Below are positions 1 through 6,251 of a DNA stretch of 14,502 nt, piece after piece. Each line of letters opens with the position of its first letter. Position 1 is the stretch's first letter. A program made the translations under genes and the position numbers. Origin of the DNA: Candidatus Coatesiibacteriota bacterium (GTDB lineage Bacteria > Oederibacteriota > CAKKQC01); the NCBI GenBank assembly GCA_023265785.1, contig JAHFSL010000017.1, forward strand, positions 1 to 14,502, written 5' to 3'. The notes beneath the pieces were generated by a model that was given only the letters and a program-made list of their open reading frames with translations, was not told the origin of the DNA and did not search any database.

Positions 1-16
1 GGTCCTTGAGGGCCAT
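1..16 (-). CDS. Start of a further gene, cut off by the window edge
   Basis: An ATG on the minus strand (CAT at 14-16) opens a frame reading M-A-L-K-D before the sequence ends. It lies just after the TAA stop of the MetE-like gene (20-22), with an AGAGG Shine-Dalgarno-like sequence about 7 bases upstream, inside the end of that gene. The spacing is typical of translational coupling, so I infer another gene of the same operon. Five residues do not allow a function to be assigned. A second MetE/UROD-fold protein is possible because such genes often occur in pairs, but nothing visible shows it. Confidence 0.4.
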
Positions 17-19
17 GGC

Positions 20-1093
20 TTACCTCTTCTTCCTGCCGCGCGCAACGCGGCGGGGCGGTTTCGGCTTCGGGCGAGCGCGGGAGGCGGATTTCGTGGAGGA
101 AGACTTCGCGGGCTTGCCGTTGAGCAGGTCGCGGGCTTTGGCGACCACCACCAACTTCTCGAAGGCGCGCGGCCGGGGCAGGTACTCCAGCCCGTTCGTG
201 ACGCACAGCCCGGCGACCGTCCCCTTGGCCTTGCGCAGAAGCAATTCGGCCTGGGCGGCCACCTTCGCGGGCGACTCCAGCCGGGTATTGCGGGCGTCCA
301 CCAGCCCCAACCCCAGCGCCAGCCGCGACCCCGCGGTGGCCACCGCATCGGCGGCGCTCTTGGCATAGGTGAAGTCGAGGATCAACCCGTCCACGGCGAG
401 CCCCTGGAGTTTCTCGTAGATCCCCCCGGCGTCGCCGAAGGTCGGGAAGAGCCAGAGGCGCAGGTTCCCCTTGCGAGCCGCCAGGACTTCCAGCGCGTCC
501 GCCAGTCGCGGGAGCGCCTTGGGTTCGCGCAGGAGGTGCGGCTCCTCAATCACGATGGCGTCGGCGCCGGCCTGGACCAGCCGCTCCACCTCGTCGGCCA
601 TGATGGGCACCAGCGCATCCATGAGGGCATCCGCGGACGTGTACCCACTCTTGACCAGCGAGAGCCGGGACAGCGTGAGCGGGCCCAGCAGGCTGGCCAG
701 CACCGGCCGGGGCGAAACGGCCACGGCCCACCGGATTTCGTCGGCAATGAGCGCGCCCTTCGACTCGACCGCGGAGGTGACATGCGGCTGGCGGAAGTAG
801 GTGTTCGTGTCGTAGAACCGGAGCAGGCCGGAGGGCGTGACGCCCTTGAGCTTGCCCATCAGGTGCGAGACCTGGTCGTACCGGCGGATATGGCCGTCGG
901 AGACCACGTCCAGCCCCGCCTTGACCTGTTCGGCGATGGCCTCGCGGATGACGTCCTGCTGGATGCGGTCCAGCTCCTTCGCCTTGATGTCGCCGCGGGA
1001 AAAGGACTCGAGGGACTGCCGGAGTTTCTGCTGGTCCCGCCGGTCCCCGATACGGGGATAGGACCCGCCGTGCGCCGCGACGATTGTCATCAT
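20..1093 (-). CDS. MetE-fold (cobalamin-independent methionine synthase C-terminal-like) protein lacking the zinc ligands
   Basis: A 357-residue protein resembling the stand-alone C-terminal catalytic barrel of cobalamin-independent methionine synthase (UROD/MetE superfamily). Family landmarks include GGSYPRIGD (9-17), VVSDGHIRR (63-71), VIEEPHLL (181-188) and the final NGLEYLPR segment (300-307). MetE binds zinc through His-x-Cys, a Glu and a Cys. Here the aligned positions read Phe216-Pro-Thr218 (in LFPTFGD), Asp240 (in LILDFTYA) and Asn300 (in VTNGLEYLP). The usual Glu of the DGE-R motif is His68. The fold is therefore clear, but ordinary methionine synthesis is doubtful. The last 30 residues are a Lys/Arg/Pro/Ser-rich tail. 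The start is set at the ATG-ATG pair (1088-1093), because homology begins there and the open frame upstream is antisense filler across the neighbouring gene. Shine-Dalgarno is weak. It lies 25 bases after the hydrolase gene. A regulatory or other one-carbon role is possible. Confidence 0.8.
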   Translation of the reverse strand: MMTIVAAHGGSYPRIGDRRDQQKLRQSLESFSRGDIKAKELDRIQQDVIREAIAEQVKAGLDVVSDGHIRRYDQVSHLMGKLKGVTPSGLLRFYDTNTYFRQPHVTSAVESKGALIADEIRWAVAVSPRPVLASLLGPLTLSRLSLVKSGYTSADALMDALVPIMADEVERLVQAGADAIVIEEPHLLREPKALPRLADALEVLAARKGNLRLWLFPTFGDAGGIYEKLQGLAVDGLILDFTYAKSAADAVATAGSRLALGLGLVDARNTRLESPAKVAAQAELLLRKAKGTVAGLCVTNGLEYLPRPRAFEKLVVVAKARDLLNGKPAKSSSTKSASRARPKPKPPRRVARGRKKR

Positions 1094-1118
1094 GTTGGGA
1101 CCCGCATGATACCCGATT

Positions 1119-2954
1119 CTAGGGAACGAGTGCCAGCCGCCCCCAGGTCCGGGGCTTTTCGGTGGTCCAATCCCCCTGATGGGCGCTCCAGCAGACCTCC
1201 CGAACCTTTTCGCAGTCCTCGACGAGCAGGTTAAAGCGAAGGACTTGCCACGGCCGGAACGGCCCCTTTTGGAGCACGCCGGAGGGAACGGCAAACGCCA
1301 TACGGTAACCGCCGGGGATCCGGGACTGGCGGACCCGGACGCCCGTGGCCGCCCCCCGGACCCGCCGGTGGGCGCGCCAGGCCCCGACGACCGCCCGGCC
1401 CCGGCCGGCGGCATCGGGCAGGGCCCAGATCTTGAGCGAGGCCGCATCGAGCGCCTCGGGCGCGTCCCCGCCCGCCCGGAGCAGGAGTTCCACGGCATCG
1501 GACATCCAGAACCACTCGATGGATTTCATCGGGCGATCCACCTCGACGGTCCGGACCGCGTCCGCCACATCCACGGTGACCCGGAGCGCCGCCGGCGTCC
1601 ACGCCAGCCGCGCGGAGGCCGTCAGCTTCACCGGCTGGGGATCCGGCGAGGGCCGGAATTTGAGGTCGGGCAGGAGGTCACCGGCCGATCCCGCCACGGC
1701 GCGCGGCACCGCGCAGACCGGCAGGGGGACCGGGGGGGCCCAGGGAAGTTTCCAGCCCGCGGCCCGGGCGTGAATGCGCGGCAAAGCCAGGTTGGTCCGG
1801 CGGATTTGGCGGACCAGGTCCTCGTAAGGCCGGTCGTGAATGTCCACCAGCCCGAAGTTCACATCCTCCCCGTCGCCACGGCCCATCGGACTCTCGTCGC
1901 ACCACTGGAACCAGTCGAACCCGATCACGAAGGGCAGGGCGGCCCCGCCCTCCACGAAGGACCGGTAGGCGCGCCCGCGCGAGGCCTGCTCGCGCACGCG
2001 CGACCCGAATCCGATGGTGTTTCGATCGCCACTGCGGTTGTCCCAGGGCGCGTGCCAGGAGAATTCCGTGACCCAAACCGGTTGGCCCGTCAGCCGGTTG
2101 GCCTCGGCCGCCTGCGCCACGGGGAACTTCCCCTCGGCAATGTAGAGGTTTACGGAGATCACATCGGTATGTCCCTTCTGCCCCGCCACGACTTCCATCG
2201 CGGGGAACCCCGCGTACCGGACGCCCAGGATGAGCCGGTTCGGGTCCAGCGCGCGGACGATCCGGCAGGTCCGCGCGAAGAACTCGCGGGCCACCATCCC
2301 CAGGAACGCGATGCGGTCGGCCCGCGTCCGGTCCTGCGAGGCGCCCAGACGGGACCGGCGGCCCAGCGCTGTGAAGGACGGATACCGTGTGCCCCAGGCC
2401 GCGTTCAACCGGGCGATGGTCCGGTGGCGGCGCTTGAGGAACGCGACGACCGCGTGCTTGTTGGGATCGTCCGCGCGGCGGCCGTCAAAGTAGTCAAAGA
2501 GCCAGCCCTCGTTCCAGGGGATCTCGTTGTCGAGGAACCACCCCGCCAACGCCGGCGCGTCCTTGAGGCCGCGGATCTGCGGCTTGACGAGGTCCTCAAC
2601 GGTCTGGTTCCAGTCGGCATCGAAGATCGGCTTCAGCTTGCCTTTGACCCACAGCGACTTCCAGATGTTGAGGCACTCGGTGAACGGCGTCTCGCGGTAC
2701 CGCCACAGCCCGTGGTTCCAGGCACCCAGCCCCTTCATGCCCCAGGACTTCAGCCGCCGCTCGGTTTCCTCAATCCAGCCGAACAGACTGCCGTGGTGGC
2801 GCTTGAGCCCGTCGTAGGTGGGGGCCCCCTTGACCCGTGACCCGTGGCGGGGCCCGACGCACTGGACGGAGGTGTAGACCATCCGTTCTCCCCGCGGGGA
2901 CACCAGCCAGTGCACGCCGCGGTCGCGGTGTAGCGTCCAATATTTATTCTGCAT
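1119..2954 (-). CDS. GH50/agarase-like glycoside hydrolase with C-terminal CBM9-like domain
   Basis: A 611-residue protein with two parts. Residues 1-395 look like a clan GH-A (beta/alpha)8 barrel closest to GH50-type beta-agarase-like enzymes. Landmarks are HWLVSPRGE (15-23), RRLKSWGMKGLGAWN (66-80), GWFLDNEIPW (138-147), LDPNRLILGVRYAG (236-249), VWVTEFSW (293-300) and GFDWFQWCDE (345-354), followed by the G-x-G-E-D-V-N-x-G-L-V-D strip. In this clan the expected acid/base is Glu144 and the nucleophile Glu297; both are present. Residues 430-611 resemble a family 9-type carbohydrate-binding (DOMON-like) beta-sandwich, with EWFWMSDAVELLL at 480-492. No signal peptide is visible, so export is uncertain and the substrate is unknown; agar specificity should not be assumed. 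The start (CAT at 2952-2954) has GGGGG 5-9 bases upstream. It follows mnmA by 42 bases and precedes the MetE-like gene by 25. Its presence beside housekeeping genes is unexpected. Confidence 0.8.
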   Translation of the reverse strand: MQNKYWTLHRDRGVHWLVSPRGERMVYTSVQCVGPRHGSRVKGAPTYDGLKRHHGSLFGWIEETERRLKSWGMKGLGAWNHGLWRYRETPFTECLNIWKSLWVKGKLKPIFDADWNQTVEDLVKPQIRGLKDAPALAGWFLDNEIPWNEGWLFDYFDGRRADDPNKHAVVAFLKRRHRTIARLNAAWGTRYPSFTALGRRSRLGASQDRTRADRIAFLGMVAREFFARTCRIVRALDPNRLILGVRYAGFPAMEVVAGQKGHTDVISVNLYIAEGKFPVAQAAEANRLTGQPVWVTEFSWHAPWDNRSGDRNTIGFGSRVREQASRGRAYRSFVEGGAALPFVIGFDWFQWCDESPMGRGDGEDVNFGLVDIHDRPYEDLVRQIRRTNLALPRIHARAAGWKLPWAPPVPLPVCAVPRAVAGSAGDLLPDLKFRPSPDPQPVKLTASARLAWTPAALRVTVDVADAVRTVEVDRPMKSIEWFWMSDAVELLLRAGGDAPEALDAASLKIWALPDAAGRGRAVVGAWRAHRRVRGAATGVRVRQSRIPGGYRMAFAVPSGVLQKGPFRPWQVLRFNLLVEDCEKVREVCWSAHQGDWTTEKPRTWGRLALVP

Positions 2955-2978
2955 GAGGCCCCCAGCGTAGCACGAACG

Positions 2979-2998
2979 GAATCAGGGTTCCCTGATTC
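2979..2998. repeat. Perfect hairpin at the 3' end of mnmA
   Basis: GAATCAGGG (2979-2987) and CCCTGATTC (2990-2998) form a perfect 9-bp inverted repeat around a TT spacer. It overlaps the mnmA stop codon (2997-2999) and lies in the mnmA-to-hydrolase gap. No T tract follows on the minus strand, so it is not a standard intrinsic terminator. A transcript-stabilising or attenuating hairpin is the likeliest role. Confidence 0.6.
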
Positions 2999-4097
2999 AG
3001 GCCGGAACCGGTTCCCGCATGGCCGCCACGCGAATGGTCCCGCCGCCCAGCACCTCATCGCCGTCATAGAAGACAGCCGCCTGGCCGGGCGTCACCGCCC
3101 GCTGGGGGTCGTCAAACCGGACCGTCACGGCTGTCCCAGGGCCAGGCTGGACCGTGGCCATGGCCCCGGCGTGGCGGGACCTGATCTTGACCAGCACCCG
3201 GCCCATTGGCGCGGTCCCCGCAAGCCAGTTGCCTCCGTCCACGGTACAGCCGGGCACATACAGGGCCGCCTCGGGTCCCACGGTCACGGTCCGGGTCGCG
3301 GCGTCCACGGCCACCACGTGCAGGGCCTCGCCGGTGGCCAAGCCGAGCCCGCGTCGCTGACCGATCGTGAACCGGTGGACGCCCGCATGCCGGCCAATCT
3401 CACGGCCGGCGAGATCCACGATCGGCCCGGGCTGAACGCCCAGCCGCCGCTCGAGGAACGCGCCCGTGTCGCCGTCCGGAATGAAGCAGATCTCCTGGCT
3501 GTCCGGCTTGTCGGCGTTGGGCAGGCCCAGCGCCCGGGCGCGGGCGCGCACCGCCGGCTTGGTCATCCCGCCCAGCGGGAACCGCACCCGGGCCAGCGCC
3601 GCCGCCCCCACCCCGTGCAGGAAATAGGTCTGGTCACGGTCCGGGTCCACGGCGCGGAGGAGCCGGACCCGGCCGCCCGCGTGGTCCACCCGGGCGTAAT
3701 GGCCGGTTGCCACGGCGACGGCGCCCAGCCCTTCCGCGTGGGCCAGCAGGGCCCCGAACTTGACCGCGTGGTTGCACGGGGCGCACGGCACCGGCGTCCG
3801 GCCGGAGGCATAGGCGTCCAGGAACGGCTGGAGGACCTCCCGCTGGAACTCCTCCTTCACATTGAGGATGTAGTGCGGGATGCCCAGCGCCGCCGCCGCC
3901 GCGCGCGCGTGGTCCACATCCATGGCGGTGCAACACCGCTGGCCCTTCACGGTCTCCGGAGCCTCGCTTCCGTCCTCCGCGCACGGCACCACCCGCAGGG
4001 TGATCCCCAGCACCTCGTGCCCTTCCGCCACCAGCAGGGCCGCCGCCACGGACGAGTCCACCCCGCCGCTCATTGCCACCACGATCCGTTCGCGCAT
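2997..4097 (-). CDS. mnmA: tRNA-specific 2-thiouridylase MnmA
   Basis: MnmA activates U34 of tRNA-Lys, -Glu and -Gln with ATP and transfers sulfur to make 2-thiouridine; it is cytoplasmic. The 366-residue length is normal. The N-type ATP-pyrophosphatase loop SGGVDSS is at 10-16. PCAPCN at 104-109 carries the catalytic Cys108, and QEICFIPDGD at 201-210 carries the partner Cys204. GHYAR (132-136), DPDRDQTYFL (151-160), the FPLGGMTKP segment (173-181) and IGQRRGLGLA (245-254) complete the family pattern, with a C-terminal beta-barrel after about 280. The start at 4097 gives the usual N-terminus ahead of VVAMSGG. AGGAG directly abuts this ATG, too close for normal Shine-Dalgarno use, and a weak TAAGAT -10-like hexamer sits six bases upstream, so the message may be leaderless (inference). 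It is divergent from the toxin-antitoxin operon, with a shared 100-base gap. Confidence 0.97.
   Translation of the reverse strand: MRERIVVAMSGGVDSSVAAALLVAEGHEVLGITLRVVPCAEDGSEAPETVKGQRCCTAMDVDHARAAAAALGIPHYILNVKEEFQREVLQPFLDAYASGRTPVPCAPCNHAVKFGALLAHAEGLGAVAVATGHYARVDHAGGRVRLLRAVDPDRDQTYFLHGVGAAALARVRFPLGGMTKPAVRARARALGLPNADKPDSQEICFIPDGDTGAFLERRLGVQPGPIVDLAGREIGRHAGVHRFTIGQRRGLGLATGEALHVVAVDAATRTVTVGPEAALYVPGCTVDGGNWLAGTAPMGRVLVKIRSRHAGAMATVQPGPGTAVTVRFDDPQRAVTPGQAAVFYDGDEVLGGGTIRVAAMREPVPA
3004..3015. repeat. 12-bp perfect palindrome inside the mnmA 3' end
   Basis: GGAACCGGTTCC is a perfect self-complementary 12-mer that encodes part of the last residues of MnmA (E-P-V-P-A). It stands five bases from the hairpin at 2979-2998, so the gene ends in two tandem dyads. 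It may be coincidence in GC-rich coding DNA. Confidence 0.5.
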
Positions 4098-4154
4098 CTC
4101 CTGATCTTAGCGTGATGGCGACCGGGGCGGCCGAGATCCGCACGTCCTCCGGGC

Positions 4155-4184
4155 TTGACGAGATGTATATCTCTGACATATACT
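4155..4184 (+). promoter_or_regulatory. Promoter of the toxin-antitoxin operon
   Basis: TTGACG (4155-4160; 5 of 6 to the -35 consensus) and TATACT (4179-4184; 5 of 6 to the -10 consensus) are 18 bases apart. Transcription would start near 4190-4192, leaving a leader of only about 6-8 bases before the toxin ATG at 4198. The match is strong for this GC-rich window, and the dyad over the -10 supports a regulated promoter. Confidence 0.7.
4165..4183. promoter_or_regulatory. Inverted-repeat operator overlapping the -10 box
   Basis: GTATAT (4165-4170) and ATATAC (4178-4183) form a perfect 6-bp inverted repeat with a 7-base spacer, lying in the promoter spacer and over the -10 element. An outer CGA (4159-4161) and TCG (4184-4186) continue the symmetry with a small offset. 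Ribbon-helix-helix antitoxins commonly bind such dyads to repress their own operon; that the antitoxin encoded downstream binds here is inference. Confidence 0.6.
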
Positions 4185-4197
4185 CGTTCCGGACACG

Positions 4198-4497
4198 ATG
4201 AACCCGGACCTTGTTGCGGTCTGCTCGGGGTTTGACTGGGATGACGCGAACGCGGTAAAGATTCGACGAAAGCATGCCATCGTTCCGGAAGAGTGCGAGG
4301 AAGCGTTCGAAAACGCGCCTCTCGTCTTCGCGGACGACCCCCGTCACTCCACCAGGGAAACGAGGTACCGGGTCATCGGACAAACCAACGCGGGCCACAT
4401 CCTCTTCATGGTCTTTACCATCCGGGACAACCTGATTCGGGTCATCTCCGCTCGCAGGGCAAACAGAAAGGAGCGGAAGGAGTACCACACACCATGA
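4198..4497 (+). CDS. brnT: BrnT-family toxin (RelE-fold ribonuclease-like)
   Basis: A 99-residue protein with the BrnT pattern. FDWDDANAVKIRRKHAI (12-28) matches the F-E-W-D...N..KH-G opening, followed by the acidic helix EECEEAFEN (31-39), the DPRHSTRETRY strip (47-57), a central beta hairpin HILFMVFTIR (67-76) and the hallmark ISARRANRKERKEY (83-96). BrnT toxins are type II toxins with a RelE-like fold that inhibit translation through RNA cleavage. The gene overlaps the antitoxin start by ATGA (4494-4497), the usual toxin-first order of this family. No Shine-Dalgarno is visible before the ATG, and the promoter sits so close that the transcript would be almost leaderless. This could keep toxin translation low (inference). 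Base composition is less GC-rich than the flanking genes, which suggests horizontal acquisition. Confidence 0.9.
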   Translation: MNPDLVAVCSGFDWDDANAVKIRRKHAIVPEECEEAFENAPLVFADDPRHSTRETRYRVIGQTNAGHILFMVFTIRDNLIRVISARRANRKERKEYHTP

Positions 4498-4838
4498 GTC
4501 TGAAACGCCTCAAGCCGATTCCGCATTTCGCGAACGAGGATGCCGAGCGAAAGTTCTGGGACACGCACGACTCCACCGAGTATGTCGACTGGAGCAGGGC
4601 AAGGCGCGTCATCTTCCCCAATCTGAAATCTTCCACCAGGACAATTTCCGTTCGTCTGCCGAAGTCCATGATCGTCGCGCTGAAATCCCTTGCGAACCGG
4701 AAGGATGTTCCGTATCAATCCCTCCTGAAAGTCTACCTGGCCGACCGGATCGCCTCCGAGTACCGGCTGCCCGCCGAACCCGCGGCAACCGCCCGCGAGC
4801 CCTCCACCCCCTATCGTCGGTCGAGGTCCCATCCATGA
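4494..4838 (+). CDS. brnA: BrnA/CopG-type antitoxin (ribbon-helix-helix)
   Basis: A 114-residue protein. The segment FWDTHDSTEYVDWS (21-34) is the typical toxin-contacting region of CopG-type antitoxins paired with BrnT. A ribbon-helix-helix DNA-binding domain follows at about 49-86: strand TRTISVRLP, then helix PKSMIVALKSLANRK, then helix YQSLLKVYLADRI. The C-terminal tail after about residue 91 is Pro/Ala/Arg-rich and probably disordered. It should neutralise the upstream toxin and, with it, repress the operon at the inverted repeat over the promoter. AGGAG stands 9 bases before the ATG (4494), much better than anything before the toxin, favouring antitoxin excess. The start chosen is the one with ATGA overlap with the toxin stop. 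The frame is open further upstream, but that part is a shadow of the toxin gene. Confidence 0.88.
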   Translation: MSLKRLKPIPHFANEDAERKFWDTHDSTEYVDWSRARRVIFPNLKSSTRTISVRLPKSMIVALKSLANRKDVPYQSLLKVYLADRIASEYRLPAEPAATAREPSTPYRRSRSHP

Positions 4839-5089
4839 TCGGACGAGGACCTGGCGGTGTCCCAAAAAAACTCTCCGGCTGGCGGGCTGCATTTGGAACT
4901 GCGCCGAATTCTTCCAGGGGAGTGATGCGCGCGGTCGGAAGACATATCGATCCTGAGACCGACGCCGACCATGCCATTCAGTGGATGGCGCACTTTCGTG
5001 CGATGCCCCCCGGCGCCCAGGTAAAGGCGGTGAGGCGCCTCATGAAGAATCCCAAAGCCCGCGCCATTGCCAATTCCACCGTTCGCTGA
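4835..5089 (+). CDS. Small hypothetical protein, third gene of the toxin-antitoxin operon
   Basis: An 84-codon frame whose ATG overlaps the antitoxin stop (ATGA at 4835-4838), with GAGGT about 8 bases upstream. I do not recognise the family. The C-terminal half has a probable amphipathic, basic helix region (AQVKAVRRLMKNPKARAIA, residues 61-79). A second in-frame ATG at 4925 is preceded by AGGGGAG, a better Shine-Dalgarno, and would give a 54-residue protein beginning MRAVGRHIDPETDADHAI; this shorter form contains the more protein-like part. It stops three bases before a tRNA fragment on the other strand, so its 3' end may have been set by the recombination event that cut the tRNA. It could be a genuine accessory gene of the module or a truncated remnant. 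Confidence 0.5.
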   Translation: MIGRGPGGVPKKLSGWRAAFGTAPNSSRGVMRAVGRHIDPETDADHAIQWMAHFRAMPPGAQVKAVRRLMKNPKARAIANSTVR

Positions 5090-5092
5090 GTG

Positions 5093-5135
5093 CCGTCGTG
5101 TGAGGATGGCACTCTCACCACTGAGTTAATCGCCC
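5093..5135 (-). pseudogene. 5' half of a tRNA-Val (anticodon CAC) gene; likely recombination scar
   Basis: On the minus strand the sequence folds as tRNA positions 1-43. Acceptor 5' strand GGGCGAT is at 5135-5129, then TA. D-stem ACTC pairs perfectly with GAGT around the loop AGTGGTGA, which has the conserved A14, G18-G19 and A21. The anticodon stem CCATC/GACGG has one A-C mismatch around the 7-base loop CTCACAC. With the invariant T33, the anticodon is CAC (5100-5102), giving valine. After position 43 there is no variable loop, no GG-TTC-A T-arm and no 3' acceptor strand; instead the sequence runs into the end of the small gene of the toxin-antitoxin operon. tRNA genes are common integration targets, so this fits a truncated copy left by an insertion or deletion. 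It cannot make a functional tRNA as it stands. Confidence 0.7.
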
Positions 5136-5178
5136 GCGGGGTCAAGAATACCTCGGTTTCTGACCTCTATCATGGCCG

Positions 5179-6000
5179 TCAAGGCTTCTGGCAGGACAGA
5201 ATCCACTTGTACGGAAATCTGACACGCGTCTTGCTGGGACGTCGCGTGTATTTTGGAAGTTCTTCCATGTGCCGCACGACGAGCCCAGCCTTGGTAAGAG
5301 CGTTAACGACATCGGACAGTTTCCATTTGGTCTCGGCCTGATCGGGCCAATCCTTTGCATTTCCATACACCCGGGAAACCTGATCGAAATAGTCGCCGGC
5401 GAGGGTTGGGCGGCGTGACCCGACGGTTTTCCAGTCCAGGAAACGGACTAGCGGATGGGTGTCATACAGCACGAACCGCCCTCCCCGCTTTAACACGCGG
5501 CCGATCTCCCTCCCCCACGAGTTCAGATCAGGAAGCCAGCCGATAACCCCACCGCCCGTATAGACCAGGTCGAAGGAAGCCGGGCCAAACGGTAGACGGG
5601 ACACGTCAGCACGGACAAACCTGGCTTCGATCCCGGCTTCCGCGGCCTTCGTCCGGGCAGTGGCCACGCGCTCATCTGCGAGATCAACTCCGGTCACCCG
5701 TGCGCCCAGATTCGCCCACGCCAGCGTTGCCTCCCCGGCTCCGCACTGGAGGTCCACTACCTGCTTGCCGCGCACATTGCCCGCCAATGACCTGATCAGG
5801 GCATCAATCCGCCGACGCGCTGCCGGCGGAACCTGCTCGCTCGAGTCAGGCGACTCAAAGGTGACGCCCCCGCGACCGAAGAATCTCGAAGTCAATCCGA
5901 TGCTGTCAACCCATTGGCCCCACCTCGGAGCCATGGCGTTCCAATACCTTCGGTTGATCCGACTCGCCCGTGCGATTCCCGAGATCCTTCTCCCGTTCAT
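5179..6000 (-). CDS. Class I SAM-dependent methyltransferase, substrate unknown
   Basis: A 273-residue protein with a Rossmann-fold methyltransferase core. Motif I is VVDLQCGAGEATLAWA (81-96), with Q in place of the usual G of DLGCG, a variant seen in a known subgroup. The acidic residue after strand 2 is Asp106 (VTGVDLADE), Asp132 lies in FVRADVSRLPF (128-138), and motif IV is FDLVYTGGGVIGWLPDL (143-159), followed by VLKRGGRFVLYDTHP (169-183). The N-terminus (YWNAMAPRW, 19-27) resembles UbiE/Methyltransf_11-type enzymes acting on small molecules, but the substrate cannot be read from sequence. The start at 6000 has GGGGAG 8 bases upstream, a clear Shine-Dalgarno. It stands alone in the accessory block, downstream of the DUF4160-DUF2442 pair by about 250 bases, and its stop is 43 bases upstream of the tRNA fragment in transcription order. 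Confidence 0.88.
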   Translation of the reverse strand: MNGRRISGIARASRINRRYWNAMAPRWGQWVDSIGLTSRFFGRGGVTFESPDSSEQVPPAARRRIDALIRSLAGNVRGKQVVDLQCGAGEATLAWANLGARVTGVDLADERVATARTKAAEAGIEARFVRADVSRLPFGPASFDLVYTGGGVIGWLPDLNSWGREIGRVLKRGGRFVLYDTHPLVRFLDWKTVGSRRPTLAGDYFDQVSRVYGNAKDWPDQAETKWKLSDVVNALTKAGLVVRHMEELPKYTRRPSKTRVRFPYKWILSCQKP

Positions 6001-6251
6001 CGGATTGGCTCCCCGATGATTCCTTCAAGCCTCGATCTGTAACAATGACCCCTCACCATGCATCGAGTGTACATGCCAGGATAGGTGCCAGATAGTCTTC
6101 TCGCCCAGTCCCAATGCCTCCCATTTCGTATCACTCGGACTGCAAACGGCTCCCCTGAAAAGCGCGAAACGTGCACAGAAATCCCGGTGAGCGCGGGCAG
6201 GGTCAGCTTCAGACCACAAAATCGTGCAGACGCCTTCGCGCGCGCCGAGCC
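6001..6251. other. Unassigned stretch between the methyltransferase and DUF2442 genes
   Basis: No gene can be supported here. The minus strand is open from the DUF2442 end down to a stop at 6025, with 64 codons after a TTG at 6219. The translation is rich in Trp, His and Phe, with WHLSWHVHSMHGEGSLLQIEA-like text at its end, which looks protein-like but matches no family I know. There is no good start or Shine-Dalgarno. It may be the tail of a decayed gene. The CTCGAT (6031-6036) and ATCGAG (6062-6067) pair is too short and too far apart to call a hairpin. Confidence 0.3.

Noticed and set aside
1094..1498. N-terminal extension of the MetE-like frame
   Set aside because: This part overlaps the hydrolase 3' end in another frame and reads as Arg/Gly/Pro/Ser filler; family homology begins at the ATG-ATG pair at 1088-1093.
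1179..2840. Long plus-strand open frame of 553 codons
   Set aside because: It is antisense to the glycoside hydrolase, which has clear family motifs; the translation is Arg/Pro/Gly/His-rich filler typical of GC-rich shadow frames.
5088..5114. Inverted repeat GAGTGCC/GGCACTC read as a terminator of the toxin-antitoxin operon
   Set aside because: It is explained mainly by the D-arm and anticodon stem of the tRNA fragment, and no T tract follows it on the plus strand.
5090..5341. Plus-strand GTG-started frame of 83 codons
   Set aside because: Its first part is the complement of the tRNA fragment and the rest is antisense to the methyltransferase.
6025..6219. TTG-started minus-strand frame of 64 codons called as a gene
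   Set aside because: No Shine-Dalgarno, a rare start codon and no recognised family; kept only as a possible remnant.
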